Source of the DNA: Nostoc cf. edaphicum LEGE 07299
GTDB lineage: Bacteria; Cyanobacteriota; Cyanobacteriia; Cyanobacteriales; Nostocaceae
Direction: 5' to 3'
Assembly: GCF_015207245.1 (NCBI RefSeq)
Contig: NZ_JADEXF010000366.1
Location: forward strand, 1 to 5,018
DNA length: 5,018 nt
Both the position numbers and the translations under genes were made by a program. Below, piece by piece: positions 1 to 5,018 of the stretch. Each line of letters begins with the position of its first letter. The stretch's first letter is position 1. Below the pieces are notes generated by a model. The model saw nothing but the letters and a program-made list of their open reading frames with translations. It was not told where the DNA came from and did no database searches.

Positions 1-1
1 A

Positions 2-559
2 CAGCAAGAAATTCCGGTTTTGGCATTAGTTGGCTATACCAATGCTGGTAAATCTACTTTGTTAAATGTATTAACTAATGCTGAGGTTTTCACCGCAGAT
101 CAACTATTTGCTACCCTCGACCCAACAACCCGCAAAGTGGTAATTACAAAACCAGAAACACATGAACGTCGCTCGATTTTGCTCACAGATACTGTAGGGT
201 TTATTCACGAACTCCCGCCAGCACTGATGGATGCGTTTCGCGCCACATTGGAGGAAGTCGTTGAGGCAGATGCGATGATTCATGTTGTGGATTTGTCCCA
301 TCCAGCTTGGGAAAGCCATATTGCGAGTGTGCTGGAAATACTCGAAGAAATGCCTGAGATTCCAGAAAAAAGTTTGATTGCTTTTAACAAGGTTGACAAA
401 GTAGATAGCGAAACCTGGGCTAGGGTTCAACAAGATTATCCCGAAGCTGTGTTTATATCAGCAACCCAGCGCTTCGGTTTAGAGACTTTAAAAATGCGAT
501 CGCTACAACTAATTGACGAACCTGTTAAAGCAATTGCAGTCCCACAAAATTCATACTAA
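2..559 (+). CDS. hflX: GTPase HflX, C-terminal part (5' end outside window)
   Basis: This is the GTP-binding domain and C-terminus of HflX, a translation-factor-class GTPase that binds the 50S subunit and splits or rescues stalled ribosomes, notably under heat stress. The frame is open to the left edge (visible residues QQEIPV precede the TTG at 20), so that TTG is an internal Leu and not the start. All G motifs are visible: G1 GYTNAGKS (nt 32-55), the HflX-typical switch I stretch FATLDPTTRKV, G3 DTVGF (188-202), G4 NKVD (386-397) and G5 SAT (458-466). The N-terminal HflX domain, usually about 180-200 residues or more, lies upstream of the window. The C-terminus after G5 is short and ends in a non-conserved tail. 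A HIP1 octamer falls in this tail. The next gene starts 14 nt downstream in the same direction, which suggests co-transcription. Family assignment is secure. Confidence 0.95.
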   Translation, partial: QQEIPVLALVGYTNAGKSTLLNVLTNAEVFTADQLFATLDPTTRKVVITKPETHERRSILLTDTVGFIHELPPALMDAFRATLEEVVEADAMIHVVDLSHPAWESHIASVLEILEEMPEIPEKSLIAFNKVDKVDSETWARVQQDYPEAVFISATQRFGLETLKMRSLQLIDEPVKAIAVPQNSY

Positions 560-573
560 CAAGAAGGGATTAT

Positions 574-1446
574 ATGATACCGACCATCATTGTTCATGGT
601 GGAGCAAAAACCATCACAGACGACAAAGTTGCAGCCAATAATGCAGGCTGCACAGCAGCAGCAGAAGCTGGTTGGGCTGTGCTAATCAGTGGAGGTACTG
701 CCGCAGAGGCTGTGGAAGCAGCTACCCGTGTTTTGGAAGCTGACCCGACATTTAACGCTGGTCTTGGTGCAACTCTCAACAGCGACGGAGAAGTGGAGTT
801 AGACGCGGCGATTATGGAAGGCTCATTATGTTGGGGAGCGATCGCAGCAGTTCAGGGTATACGTCATCCAATCTCGGTTGCCCGAAAAATTATGGATGAA
901 AAACCCAGGCTGCTAGTAGCGCGGGGTGGAGAACGCTTCGCTATAGATTGTGGTGCCGAAATGTGTAAAAAAGAAGACTTAATAGTTGAGGAGCAATGGC
1001 AGCAGTGGAAGGAAGATCGAGAAGTAATCGATCGCCCCAACACTATAGGCTGTGTAGCTTTGGATAGCAGCGGCATTTTAGCTGCTGGTACTTCAACTGG
1101 CGGCACTACCAAGCAGCAACAAGGTCGCGTCGGTGACACTGCGATCGTTGGCTGTGGCTTGTATGCTGATAATAAAATCGGCGCTTGCTCAACAACAGGT
1201 GATGGCGAGTCGATTATCCCGGTGGTTTTGGCTAAAACTGCGATAGATTTTTTGAGTGGAGACCGACATCCAGATGAAGCAGCACAGATGGCAATTGACG
1301 CTTTGGCTTCTAAGGTTAAAGGTGAAGCTGGGTGCATCCTCATAGATCGTCAAGGACGAGTTGGCTGGGCGTATAACTCATCACACATGGCTTGTGCTTA
1401 TATGACCGCAGGACAAGAGAAGGTGGCTGCTTTTACCAAGAAATAA
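574..1446 (+). CDS. Isoaspartyl peptidase / plant-type L-asparaginase (Ntn hydrolase)
   Basis: This cytoplasmic threonine hydrolase cleaves beta-aspartyl (isoaspartyl) dipeptides and, more weakly, L-asparagine. In cyanobacteria this family can process beta-Asp-Arg released from cyanophycin and isoAsp peptides from protein turnover. It is made as a precursor that cuts itself before a Thr. Here the site is Asn156/Thr157 in NTIGCVALD, giving an alpha chain of 156 and a beta chain of 134 residues. Residues equivalent to those of E. coli EcAIII are present at a constant offset of 22: Thr175 (STGGT), Arg185 and Asp188 (GRVGD), and Thr208-Gly209 (TTGDGE). The N-terminal HGGA motif is at 8-11 but is followed by Lys rather than the usual Gly. 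The sodium-loop region is FNAGLGATLNSDG (60-72). At 290 residues it is at the short end of the family, mainly through a short linker before the nucleophile. An AAGAAGG ribosome binding site (561-567) supports this ATG. E. coli iaaA is the characterised relative. Substrate preference cannot be read from the sequence. Confidence 0.93.
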   Translation: MIPTIIVHGGAKTITDDKVAANNAGCTAAAEAGWAVLISGGTAAEAVEAATRVLEADPTFNAGLGATLNSDGEVELDAAIMEGSLCWGAIAAVQGIRHPISVARKIMDEKPRLLVARGGERFAIDCGAEMCKKEDLIVEEQWQQWKEDREVIDRPNTIGCVALDSSGILAAGTSTGGTTKQQQGRVGDTAIVGCGLYADNKIGACSTTGDGESIIPVVLAKTAIDFLSGDRHPDEAAQMAIDALASKVKGEAGCILIDRQGRVGWAYNSSHMACAYMTAGQEKVAAFTKK

Positions 1447-1452
1447 CTCATA

Positions 1453-1485
1453 CCAATTCGTAATGGGTTACGCCCCACTACGCTA
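1453..1485. repeat. Short dispersed-repeat-like element with small hairpin
   Basis: Just after the peptidase stop lies a stretch reading CCAATTCGTAATGGGTTACG and then CCCCACTACGC. It contains a 5-bp stem CGTAA/TTACG (1459-1463 with 1468-1472) around a TGGG loop. Its wording resembles the short 'attcgtaatgggttacg' repeats I recall between genes of heterocystous cyanobacteria, but I cannot confirm copy number from this window. There is no T-run directly after the stem, so I do not call it a terminator. Confidence 0.35.
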
Positions 1486-1567
1486 AGTTTATGTGTAATT
1501 AATAAAACCAAATTCAATCTGAGTTTTCAAGTTTGAATATATAGGTTTTTTTTCAAGTTAGTGTTAC

Positions 1568-1597
1568 TTGTAAATCCAGTAACTCATTTTTTATAAA
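1568..1597 (+). promoter_or_regulatory. Candidate promoter for the ATP-grasp gene
   Basis: A -35-like TTGTAA (1568-1573) lies 18 nt before a -10-like TATAAA (1592-1597), 41 nt upstream of the ATG at 1639. The -35 matches the sigma70 consensus at four of six positions. A GTTAC...GTAAC inverted repeat (1563-1567 and 1579-1583) overlaps the -35 and spacer and could be an operator. The spacer (1447-1638) is AT-rich, so chance matches are likely. Confidence 0.25.
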
Positions 1598-1598
1598 C

Positions 1599-1624
1599 AA
1601 CCGTATCCATAAAAGGTTACGGTT
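1599..1624 (+). promoter_or_regulatory. Hairpin just upstream of the ATP-grasp ribosome binding site
   Basis: AACCGTA (1599-1605) and TACGGTT (1618-1624) form a perfect 7-bp stem with a 12-nt loop. The stem ends five nt before the strong ribosome binding site GGAGG (1629-1633; the run GGAGGAG extends to 1635), which is followed by the ATG at 1639. A stem here in the 5' leader could affect access to the ribosome site or mRNA stability. Alternatively it could be a protein-binding palindrome in DNA. If the candidate promoter at 1568-1597 is right, transcription would begin inside the left arm and the RNA stem would not form, so the two calls compete. Confidence 0.35.
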
Positions 1625-1638
1625 TCTTGGAGGAGTAA

Positions 1639-2910
1639 ATGAACTCAAAATACGACTTTCATTATTTTCAAGGGAGTACTCTTTCTGATCTGTTTGCTGA
1701 AGATATCACAGATGCATCTTATGGGTTTATTTTAAATTACCCTGCAACTGGCAGTTGGGCTGCTTATCCTAACCGGAAAAAATATTTTATTCAAGATGGC
1801 AGTAGTGAAGCCACAAAAACCTCCTTCGACAAGATTTGTCAGAAAGAACCTTGGAAAAATCTCGCTGTGTTAGGCGATCGCATTCCTGGAATTGTGATTA
1901 TTCCACCACCAAAGTCTCTGCTTGAATACTGGCAAGAGCATTTCGGCTTCAGCGACTCCAATATTGAAATGATGGATTGCTCAACTTATTTGGATGACCT
2001 CAGCCAGGGCGAACATTTTGACAAACTCATAACTTTATTTCCCTTCGATCGTCTAAAACCTGAAAAACACGCTGTTGATTCAGACACACATTACCGCTTA
2101 CTCAGCAAAGTAACTTTAGCCGAATTGGGGGTGCAATGTCCAAAATACGAAAGCTACAATTTGCATGAAGTCAATCTCGAAGACATTCAGTTACCACAAT
2201 TTCCCTATTTAATCAAAACATCGCACGGACTCTCAGGAGAAGGCACTTATATTATCAAAAGCTCCAGCGATTTGAACTACTCTTTTGAAGAAATCAGGAA
2301 ATATCTTGATATTAAATTAATTGATACGATTATTGTCTCGGAGTTCGTCAAGAATGAGGTGCAGAATTACTGCGTACAGTTCTATGTCAACAAAGCGGGA
2401 GAGATAACCCTCATCGGTACTACCAGGCAACTCGTCACTCCAGAAGGCAACTATTTAGGCGGACTGATTGACTACCGCAACACTGATATGAGCAAATTTT
2501 TTGAGATGATTGCTGCCATTGGTCAGTATGCTCACAAACAGGGTTATTTCGGCGTGATTGGCTTTGATGTGCTGGAAGATCGAGACGGACAATTTTATGC
2601 GATCGATGCCAATTTTCGAGTTAATGGCTCGACTCCGTTGTGCTTGCAGCGTCATACCCTACTGGGACTGGGAAAGGAAGTAGCTAAATATTCCAGTGAC
2701 TACCGTATGGAAGGAACGTTAGATTCAATTTTAGTGACTTTAAAACCAGAACTAGATCGCAAAGACTTGATCGTTCTGTCGGCTTTAGAGAGGGTCAAAT
2801 ACGGAAAAATCTACACCGAAATTTATGCGATCGTTACTGGAGAAACTATCCAGGAAATGCAGCATATCGAGCAGAAATTACAGGATAAGGGATTACAATG
2901 GCTCCCTTAA
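1639..2910 (+). CDS. ATP-grasp domain enzyme, probable carboxylate-amine ligase, substrate unknown
   Basis: This is a predicted soluble enzyme of the ATP-grasp fold, which activates a carboxylate as acyl phosphate and joins it to an amine or thiol. Residues 1-140 form an N-terminal region with no motif I recognise. It contains ILNYPATGSWAAYP (31-44) and a beta-rich stretch GIVIIPPP (84-91). The ATP-grasp core follows. FPYLIKTSHGLSGEG (188-202) supplies the nucleotide-binding Lys193 and the flexible Gly-rich loop. Glu235 sits in the IIVSEFV strand that normally contacts adenine. GVIGFDV (305-311) and AIDANFRVN (321-329) supply acidic and Asn residues, Asp310, Asp323 and Asn325, expected to bind magnesium. 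Residues 375-423 form a small C-terminal alpha/beta tail somewhat like that of PGM1-type peptide ligases, a comparison from memory only. A GGAGG ribosome site a few nt upstream fixes the start. It is neither a cyanophycin synthetase (no Mur-ligase half, too short) nor, as far as I can tell, a MysC mycosporine enzyme. Fold confidence is high; substrate is unknown. Confidence 0.85.
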   Translation: MNSKYDFHYFQGSTLSDLFAEDITDASYGFILNYPATGSWAAYPNRKKYFIQDGSSEATKTSFDKICQKEPWKNLAVLGDRIPGIVIIPPPKSLLEYWQEHFGFSDSNIEMMDCSTYLDDLSQGEHFDKLITLFPFDRLKPEKHAVDSDTHYRLLSKVTLAELGVQCPKYESYNLHEVNLEDIQLPQFPYLIKTSHGLSGEGTYIIKSSSDLNYSFEEIRKYLDIKLIDTIIVSEFVKNEVQNYCVQFYVNKAGEITLIGTTRQLVTPEGNYLGGLIDYRNTDMSKFFEMIAAIGQYAHKQGYFGVIGFDVLEDRDGQFYAIDANFRVNGSTPLCLQRHTLLGLGKEVAKYSSDYRMEGTLDSILVTLKPELDRKDLIVLSALERVKYGKIYTEIYAIVTGETIQEMQHIEQKLQDKGLQWLP

Positions 2911-2920
2911 ACAGATTTAA

Positions 2921-3052
2921 TCAGATAAAGTTGCAGCATTGCCACACACTGTAGCATTGATTTGGGTGCAACCCATTGCCCAGAAACTCAAGGGAGCGGG
3001 AAGTTCAATTAAATCTGCTTTCGCATCTGTATTGAGGAGTAAAGCAGACTAA
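2921..3052 (+). pseudogene. Possible remnant of a small gene after the ATP-grasp gene
   Basis: A frame open from 2921 to the stop at 3050-3052 reads like protein: DKVAALPHTVALIWVQPIAQ, then about 22 residues rich in Ala, Ser and Lys ending in SKAD. It has no ATG and a stop (2918-2920) just before it. An ATG at 2898, overlapping the end of the ATP-grasp gene in another frame, gives MAPLNRFNQ and stops after 18 codons. Joining the two frames by a one-base shift near 2920 would give a peptide of about 50 residues translationally coupled to the ATP-grasp gene. This may be a decayed small gene, the tail of a lost larger gene, or chance. No family is recognised. Confidence 0.3.
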
Positions 3053-3138
3053 AAACTATTTGTAAAAAAAGTAAATAGCATCAGGAGATTGTGTCATTTA
3101 AAAGTTGAGTCTGAGAGGTTGTTTTAAAAGTGTTTGGC

Positions 3139-3154
3139 TGTGATTTTAATCACA
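3139..3154. promoter_or_regulatory. CRP-type binding site (perfect TGTGA-N6-TCACA)
   Basis: The sequence TGTGATTTTAATCACA is an exact TGTGA-N6-TCACA palindrome, the consensus of CRP-family cAMP regulators including cyanobacterial SyCRP1. The symmetry extends inward (TGTGATT/AATCACA). It lies 228 nt after the ATP-grasp stop and 525 nt before the SDR start. This is far from either gene, so its target is uncertain. It could instead belong to the flank of the repeat cluster that follows. Confidence 0.45.
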
Positions 3155-3171
3155 TTTTTACCCCCCTTAAT

Positions 3172-3191
3172 CCCCCCGATGCATTGGGGGG
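3172..3191. repeat. C6/G6 hairpin of an intergenic repeat
   Basis: CCCCCC (3172-3177) pairs with GGGGGG (3186-3191). The inner ATGCAT (3179-3184) is self-complementary, and a G-T wobble at 3178/3185 joins the two parts. This starts the C/G-rich repeat cluster between the ATP-grasp and SDR genes. Such 'cccccttaatccccc' elements are common non-coding repeats in cyanobacterial genomes, from memory. Confidence 0.6.
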
Positions 3192-3209
3192 AAACCGGAA
3201 AATCTAGTT

Positions 3210-3244
3210 CCCTCCCCTTTGCAAGGGGAGGGTTAGGGTGGGGT
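3210..3244. repeat. Hairpin repeat CCCTCCCCTT-TGC-AAGGGGAGGG plus GGTTAGGGTGGGG tail
   Basis: A perfect 10-bp stem (3210-3219 with 3223-3232) closes on a 3-nt loop and is followed by TTAGGGTGGGGT to 3244. The right half recurs at 3298-3319. There is no T-run, so a terminator role for the upstream gene is possible but not typical. This element gives false proteins containing 'PFARGGLGWG' when translated. Confidence 0.7.
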
Positions 3245-3297
3245 AAAACCCGGATTTGTCAATTATTTCCAACTTGTGTGTACAGAGTAGCCTTGAC

Positions 3298-3319
3298 AAG
3301 GAGAGGGTTAGGGTGGGGT
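3298..3319. repeat. Second, half copy of the GC-rich repeat
   Basis: The 22 bases here match 3223-3244 with a single mismatch (AAGGAGAGGG against AAGGGGAGGG), 75 bp downstream. The C-rich left arm is missing. Instead a short CCTTG/CAAGG stem (3291-3295 and 3297-3301) leads into it. This looks like a partial copy or a rearranged repeat unit. Confidence 0.65.
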
Positions 3320-3531
3320 TAACAAATATTTCATACATTACTACAAACTTTTTAAAGATCCTCTAAGTAAGTAAAAGGCGACAGATGAGATTTTGTAAGA
3401 TTTGTTGACCAAGTTCCTGATGTTTATTAGTCGAAAGTCTTACTTAAAAGTCTAGAAAATGCTTACATCTACTTCTTGTGGCGCTTTCAGATTCCCCAAT
3501 AGACAGAGAAATGCAACCGTAACAATAATTA

Positions 3532-3543
3532 ACATATATATGT
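3532..3543. repeat. 12-bp perfect palindrome ACATATATATGT
   Basis: A perfect AT-rich palindrome lies 137 nt before the SDR start codon. It may include a -10-like TATATA (3535-3540) or be a regulator site. It is low-complexity, so chance is plausible. Confidence 0.3.
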
Positions 3544-3552
3544 ACTAGGAAA

Positions 3553-3577
3553 GTTATTAAGAAATATTTTTAATAAC
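3553..3577. promoter_or_regulatory. Inverted repeat GTTATTAA-N9-TTAATAAC upstream of the SDR gene
   Basis: Two perfect 8-bp arms (3553-3560 and 3570-3577) flank a 9-nt centre that is itself nearly symmetric (AAATATTT). The element ends 102 nt before the SDR start, a position and shape typical of an operator for a dimeric repressor. No adjacent regulator gene is present in the window to link it to. Confidence 0.35.
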
Positions 3578-3679
3578 AACTGATACTAACAAAGCGACTG
3601 AATTACTTATTGAAGCTAAAGTCTCTAACGTTCTCGAAGGCAATTCCCAATCCCTAATTTATTTTAGAAAGTAACACTT

Positions 3680-4690
3680 ATGCAATTAAAGCCAATCAAT
3701 CAGCAAGTCGTTTCTGTCGTCGGAGCCTCCAGCGGGATCGGACGTGTCACAGCTCTTGAGTTTGCTAGACGTGGCGCAAAAGTCGTAGTCTCGGCTCGGA
3801 GTGAGTCGAAGCTAAAGTCTTTAGTGGAGGAGATTCGCGGCTTTGGCGGTGAAGCAACTTTTTACGTAGCTGATGTGGAAGTATTTGAGCAAGTTAAAGC
3901 GATCGCAGATAAAGCTGTAGAAGTGTACGGACGACTCGATACATGGGTACACGTCTCTGCTATCGGCATCTTTGCCACTTTCGACAACATAAAACCAGAA
4001 GAGTTTAAGCATGTCATTGATGTCGATCTCCTGGGACAAGTGTATGGTGCAATGGCAGCCCTACCCCATCTGAAGCGTGAGGGACGGGGGGCGCTGATCC
4101 ATGTCTCTTCAATGGAAGGTAGGCGATCGCTCCCCTACCAAAGTGCTTACTCCGCAGCCAAGCACGGGGTTGAGGGCTTTATCGAAGCCATGCGCCTTGA
4201 GTTGCAACATGAAAAATGGCCGATCAGCGTCACGAGTGTGAAACCAGCGGTGATTAATACCCCCTTTTGGAATAATGGTCTGACGAAATTAGGCGTAAAG
4301 CCTTCGGGGATACCACCTTACTACGACCCTAAACTTGTAGCTGATGCTATCCTCTACGTAGCCGAACATCCAACTCGTGATTACTTGGTTGGAGATGTAG
4401 CTAAAATATTAGATGTGGTACAGCGCATCTCACCATCATTAGTAGATTCATTGTTACTACTCGTCGGCTTCGATTTACTACGTTCTTCTGAGGCGAAGTC
4501 TGAAGATGCACCAAATAATTTTTACCAATCTGTTTCTGAAGACGAAAGAGTTAAGGGAGACTATAGTAACTTAGTTATACCTAGCATTTCCGACTGGCTA
4601 GAGAAAAATCCGCTTCTTCAGTGGGGTGCGATCGCTGGTACAGCAGCATTAGCATTTCTAGCAGGTCAAGCATTCAAAAAGGAAGGATAA
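3680..4690 (+). CDS. SDR family oxidoreductase with C-terminal membrane anchor
   Basis: This is a classical short-chain dehydrogenase/reductase that probably reduces or oxidises a carbonyl/alcohol pair with NADP(H). The cofactor motif GASSGIG is at 15-21. Ala39-Arg40 after the second strand favour NADP over NAD, and Asp65 is the expected adenine contact. The catalytic Ser (143 or 144), Tyr157 and Lys161 lie in HVSSMEGRRSLPYQSAYSAAK. The usual NNAG is replaced by HVSA (91-94), which I recall as normal for one SDR subfamily. The usual tetrad Asn is Asp116 (VIDVDLLG). Residues after about 250 form an 85-residue extension beyond the usual SDR core of about 250. It has an acidic stretch (269-295) and ends in a hydrophobic segment 313-330 with a basic tail KK, a likely membrane anchor. 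The ribosome site is weak (AGAAAG, 3666-3671), but no other start fits the motif. An MFS gene follows 63 nt downstream. Substrate is unknown. Confidence 0.92.
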   Translation: MQLKPINQQVVSVVGASSGIGRVTALEFARRGAKVVVSARSESKLKSLVEEIRGFGGEATFYVADVEVFEQVKAIADKAVEVYGRLDTWVHVSAIGIFATFDNIKPEEFKHVIDVDLLGQVYGAMAALPHLKREGRGALIHVSSMEGRRSLPYQSAYSAAKHGVEGFIEAMRLELQHEKWPISVTSVKPAVINTPFWNNGLTKLGVKPSGIPPYYDPKLVADAILYVAEHPTRDYLVGDVAKILDVVQRISPSLVDSLLLLVGFDLLRSSEAKSEDAPNNFYQSVSEDERVKGDYSNLVIPSISDWLEKNPLLQWGAIAGTAALAFLAGQAFKKEG

Positions 4691-4737
4691 GGCGATTGAT
4701 TAATTGAGTAAATCTCAGCAGTCAAATTGTCCGATCC

Positions 4738-4742
4738 AGGAG
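4738..4742 (+). promoter_or_regulatory. Ribosome binding site of the MFS gene
   Basis: AGGAG lies 11 nt before the ATG at 4754, a slightly long spacing. The alternative TTG start at 4727 lies upstream of this site and has no ribosome site of its own. The ATG is therefore the better start. Confidence 0.5.
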
Positions 4743-4753
4743 CATTCCAGCCA

Positions 4754-4978
4754 ATGACAGACTATCAACGCACCTTACCGCCTCTGTGGATAGGTTCGGC
4801 AATCGCTTTCTATGCCTTTATTGCCATTGGGATAGCTGAAGCAGGATTAGGAGTTCTTCTGCCCTCCATTCTGTCTACCTATAACCTGACTCCAGCAACC
4901 GTTACTCTGCTGTTTCTCAGTCAAATTAGCGGCTACATTCTAGCAGCATTCACCAGCAGTAAGCTAAAACACATCTAA
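4754..4978 (+). pseudogene. MFS transporter, N-terminal fragment (disrupted)
   Basis: The fragment has 74 residues. A first membrane helix (about 11-33) contains AFIAIGIAEAGLGVLLPS, and a second (about 48-67) contains FLSQISGYILAAFTSS. This pattern is that of helices 1 and 2 of a Major Facilitator transporter, a family of about 400 residues with 12 helices. Membrane-type coding stops after Ser69 (codon 4958-4960). It is followed by KLKHI and a stop, just where the conserved loop before helix 3 should begin. The fragment cannot transport on its own. The sharp end suggests insertion or deletion at about 4960. It lies 63 nt behind the SDR gene and was probably co-expressed with it. MFS membership is inferred from the helix pattern, and the substrate is unknown. 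Confidence 0.7.
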
Positions 4979-5018
4979 ATTACATAATCACCCGTGAATG
5001 TCGTCCTTTGTAGTCATT
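4961..5018 (-). mobile_element. Possible end of an insertion sequence, with the tail of a minus-strand gene
   Basis: The sequence after the broken MFS frame is unrelated to a transporter. On the minus strand a frame enters from the right edge and ends at 4980-4982, reading NDYKGRHSRVIM then stop. The remaining bases to 4961 (TTTAGATGTGTTTTAGC on the minus strand) could be the terminal sequence of the element. A transposase C-terminus ending close to an element end is a typical arrangement. Only 58 bases are visible, so no family can be named and a plain deletion or rearrangement junction is also possible. Confidence 0.35.

Larger units (their letters stand above)
2911..3679. other. Long intergenic region without a convincing gene
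   Basis: About 770 bp separate the ATP-grasp gene from the SDR gene. From left to right they hold a coding-like frame lacking a start (2921-3052), an AT-rich stretch, a CRP-type palindrome (3139-3154), C/G-rich hairpin repeats (3172-3319), and AT-rich sequence with two inverted repeats (3532-3577). A second short open frame without ATG (3557-3674, containing TDTNKATELLIEAKVSNVLE) runs up to the SDR start and could be a gene remnant or chance. No tRNA-like or other structured RNA is recognisable. No good promoter could be assigned to the SDR gene. Confidence 0.6.
496..4635. repeat. Six HIP1 octamers (GCGATCGC), scattered
   Basis: Exact copies lie at 496-503 (hflX), 838-845 (peptidase), 1874-1881 (ATP-grasp), and 3899-3906, 4123-4130 and 4628-4635 (all in the SDR gene). 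Only these 8-bp sites are meant, not the whole span. All six are within genes and none is in the spacers. HIP1 is a hallmark of many cyanobacteria. Confidence 0.9.

Noticed and set aside
104..433. 109-codon minus-strand ORF inside hflX
   Set aside because: It is antisense to the conserved GTPase motifs and its translation resembles no protein family.
864..1343. 159-codon minus-strand ORF inside the peptidase gene
   Set aside because: It is a shadow of the catalytic-domain coding strand. The + strand product has all family motifs, while this one is a Ser/Pro-rich product without any.
1545..1553. T-run after the peptidase gene as a terminator
   Set aside because: There is no GC-rich stem directly before it. 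The only hairpin in the spacer upstream of it is over 70 nt away.
3134..3322. 62-codon + strand ORF from a TTG, containing PFARGGLGWG
   Set aside because: It runs straight through the hairpin repeats and repeats its own GLGWG ending. This is the usual false translation of this repeat type, with no ribosome site.
3519..3532. NtcA-like site GTA-N8-TAA
   Set aside because: It misses the required final C of GTA-N8-TAC and has no well-placed -10 downstream.
3557..3674. Short coding-like open frame ahead of the SDR gene
   Set aside because: It has no ATG, no ribosome site and no recognisable family, and is too short to distinguish from chance.
4727..4753. Upstream TTG start for the MFS fragment
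   Set aside because: It has no ribosome site and adds an uncharacteristic MSDPGAFQP leader. The ATG at 4754 has AGGAG upstream.

Overview
The window comes from a cyanobacterium. The octamer GCGATCGC (HIP1), the over-represented palindrome of many cyanobacterial genomes, occurs six times, always inside genes. The gene set and the GC-rich hairpin repeats between genes fit a larger-genome, probably filamentous, cyanobacterium. The exact taxon cannot be read from the sequence.

Layout, all recognisable genes on the + strand. (1) 2-559 is the 3' part of hflX, a ribosome-associated GTPase, cut by the window edge. (2) 574-1446 is a complete isoaspartyl peptidase / plant-type L-asparaginase (Ntn hydrolase, nucleophile Thr157), 14 nt after hflX and probably co-transcribed with it. 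(3) 1639-2910 is a 423-residue ATP-grasp enzyme, probably a carboxylate-amine ligase of unknown substrate. It has a strong ribosome binding site and an upstream hairpin. (4) 2911-3679 is about 770 bp without a convincing gene. It holds a coding-like reading frame without a good start (2921-3052), a perfect CRP-type palindrome (3139-3154), a cluster of C/G-rich hairpin repeats (3172-3319) and two AT-rich inverted repeats (3532-3577). (5) 3680-4690 is a classical short-chain dehydrogenase/reductase with a C-terminal extension ending in a probable membrane anchor. (6) 4754-4978 is the first two helices of an MFS transporter, broken off abruptly. What follows, to the window edge, may be the end of an insertion sequence, because a minus-strand frame enters there.

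The first two genes look like an ordinary housekeeping/salvage pair. The ATP-grasp enzyme sits beside an isoaspartyl peptidase, which invites, but does not prove, a link to unusual amide or peptide bonds. The SDR and the broken MFS gene are close enough (63 nt) to have been an oxidoreductase-transporter pair before the transporter was lost. I see no CRISPR array, tRNA, rRNA or complete mobile element, and no clear multi-gene novel system. The least explained items are the ATP-grasp enzyme with its 3' coding-like tail, and the CRP-type site within a repeat-rich spacer.
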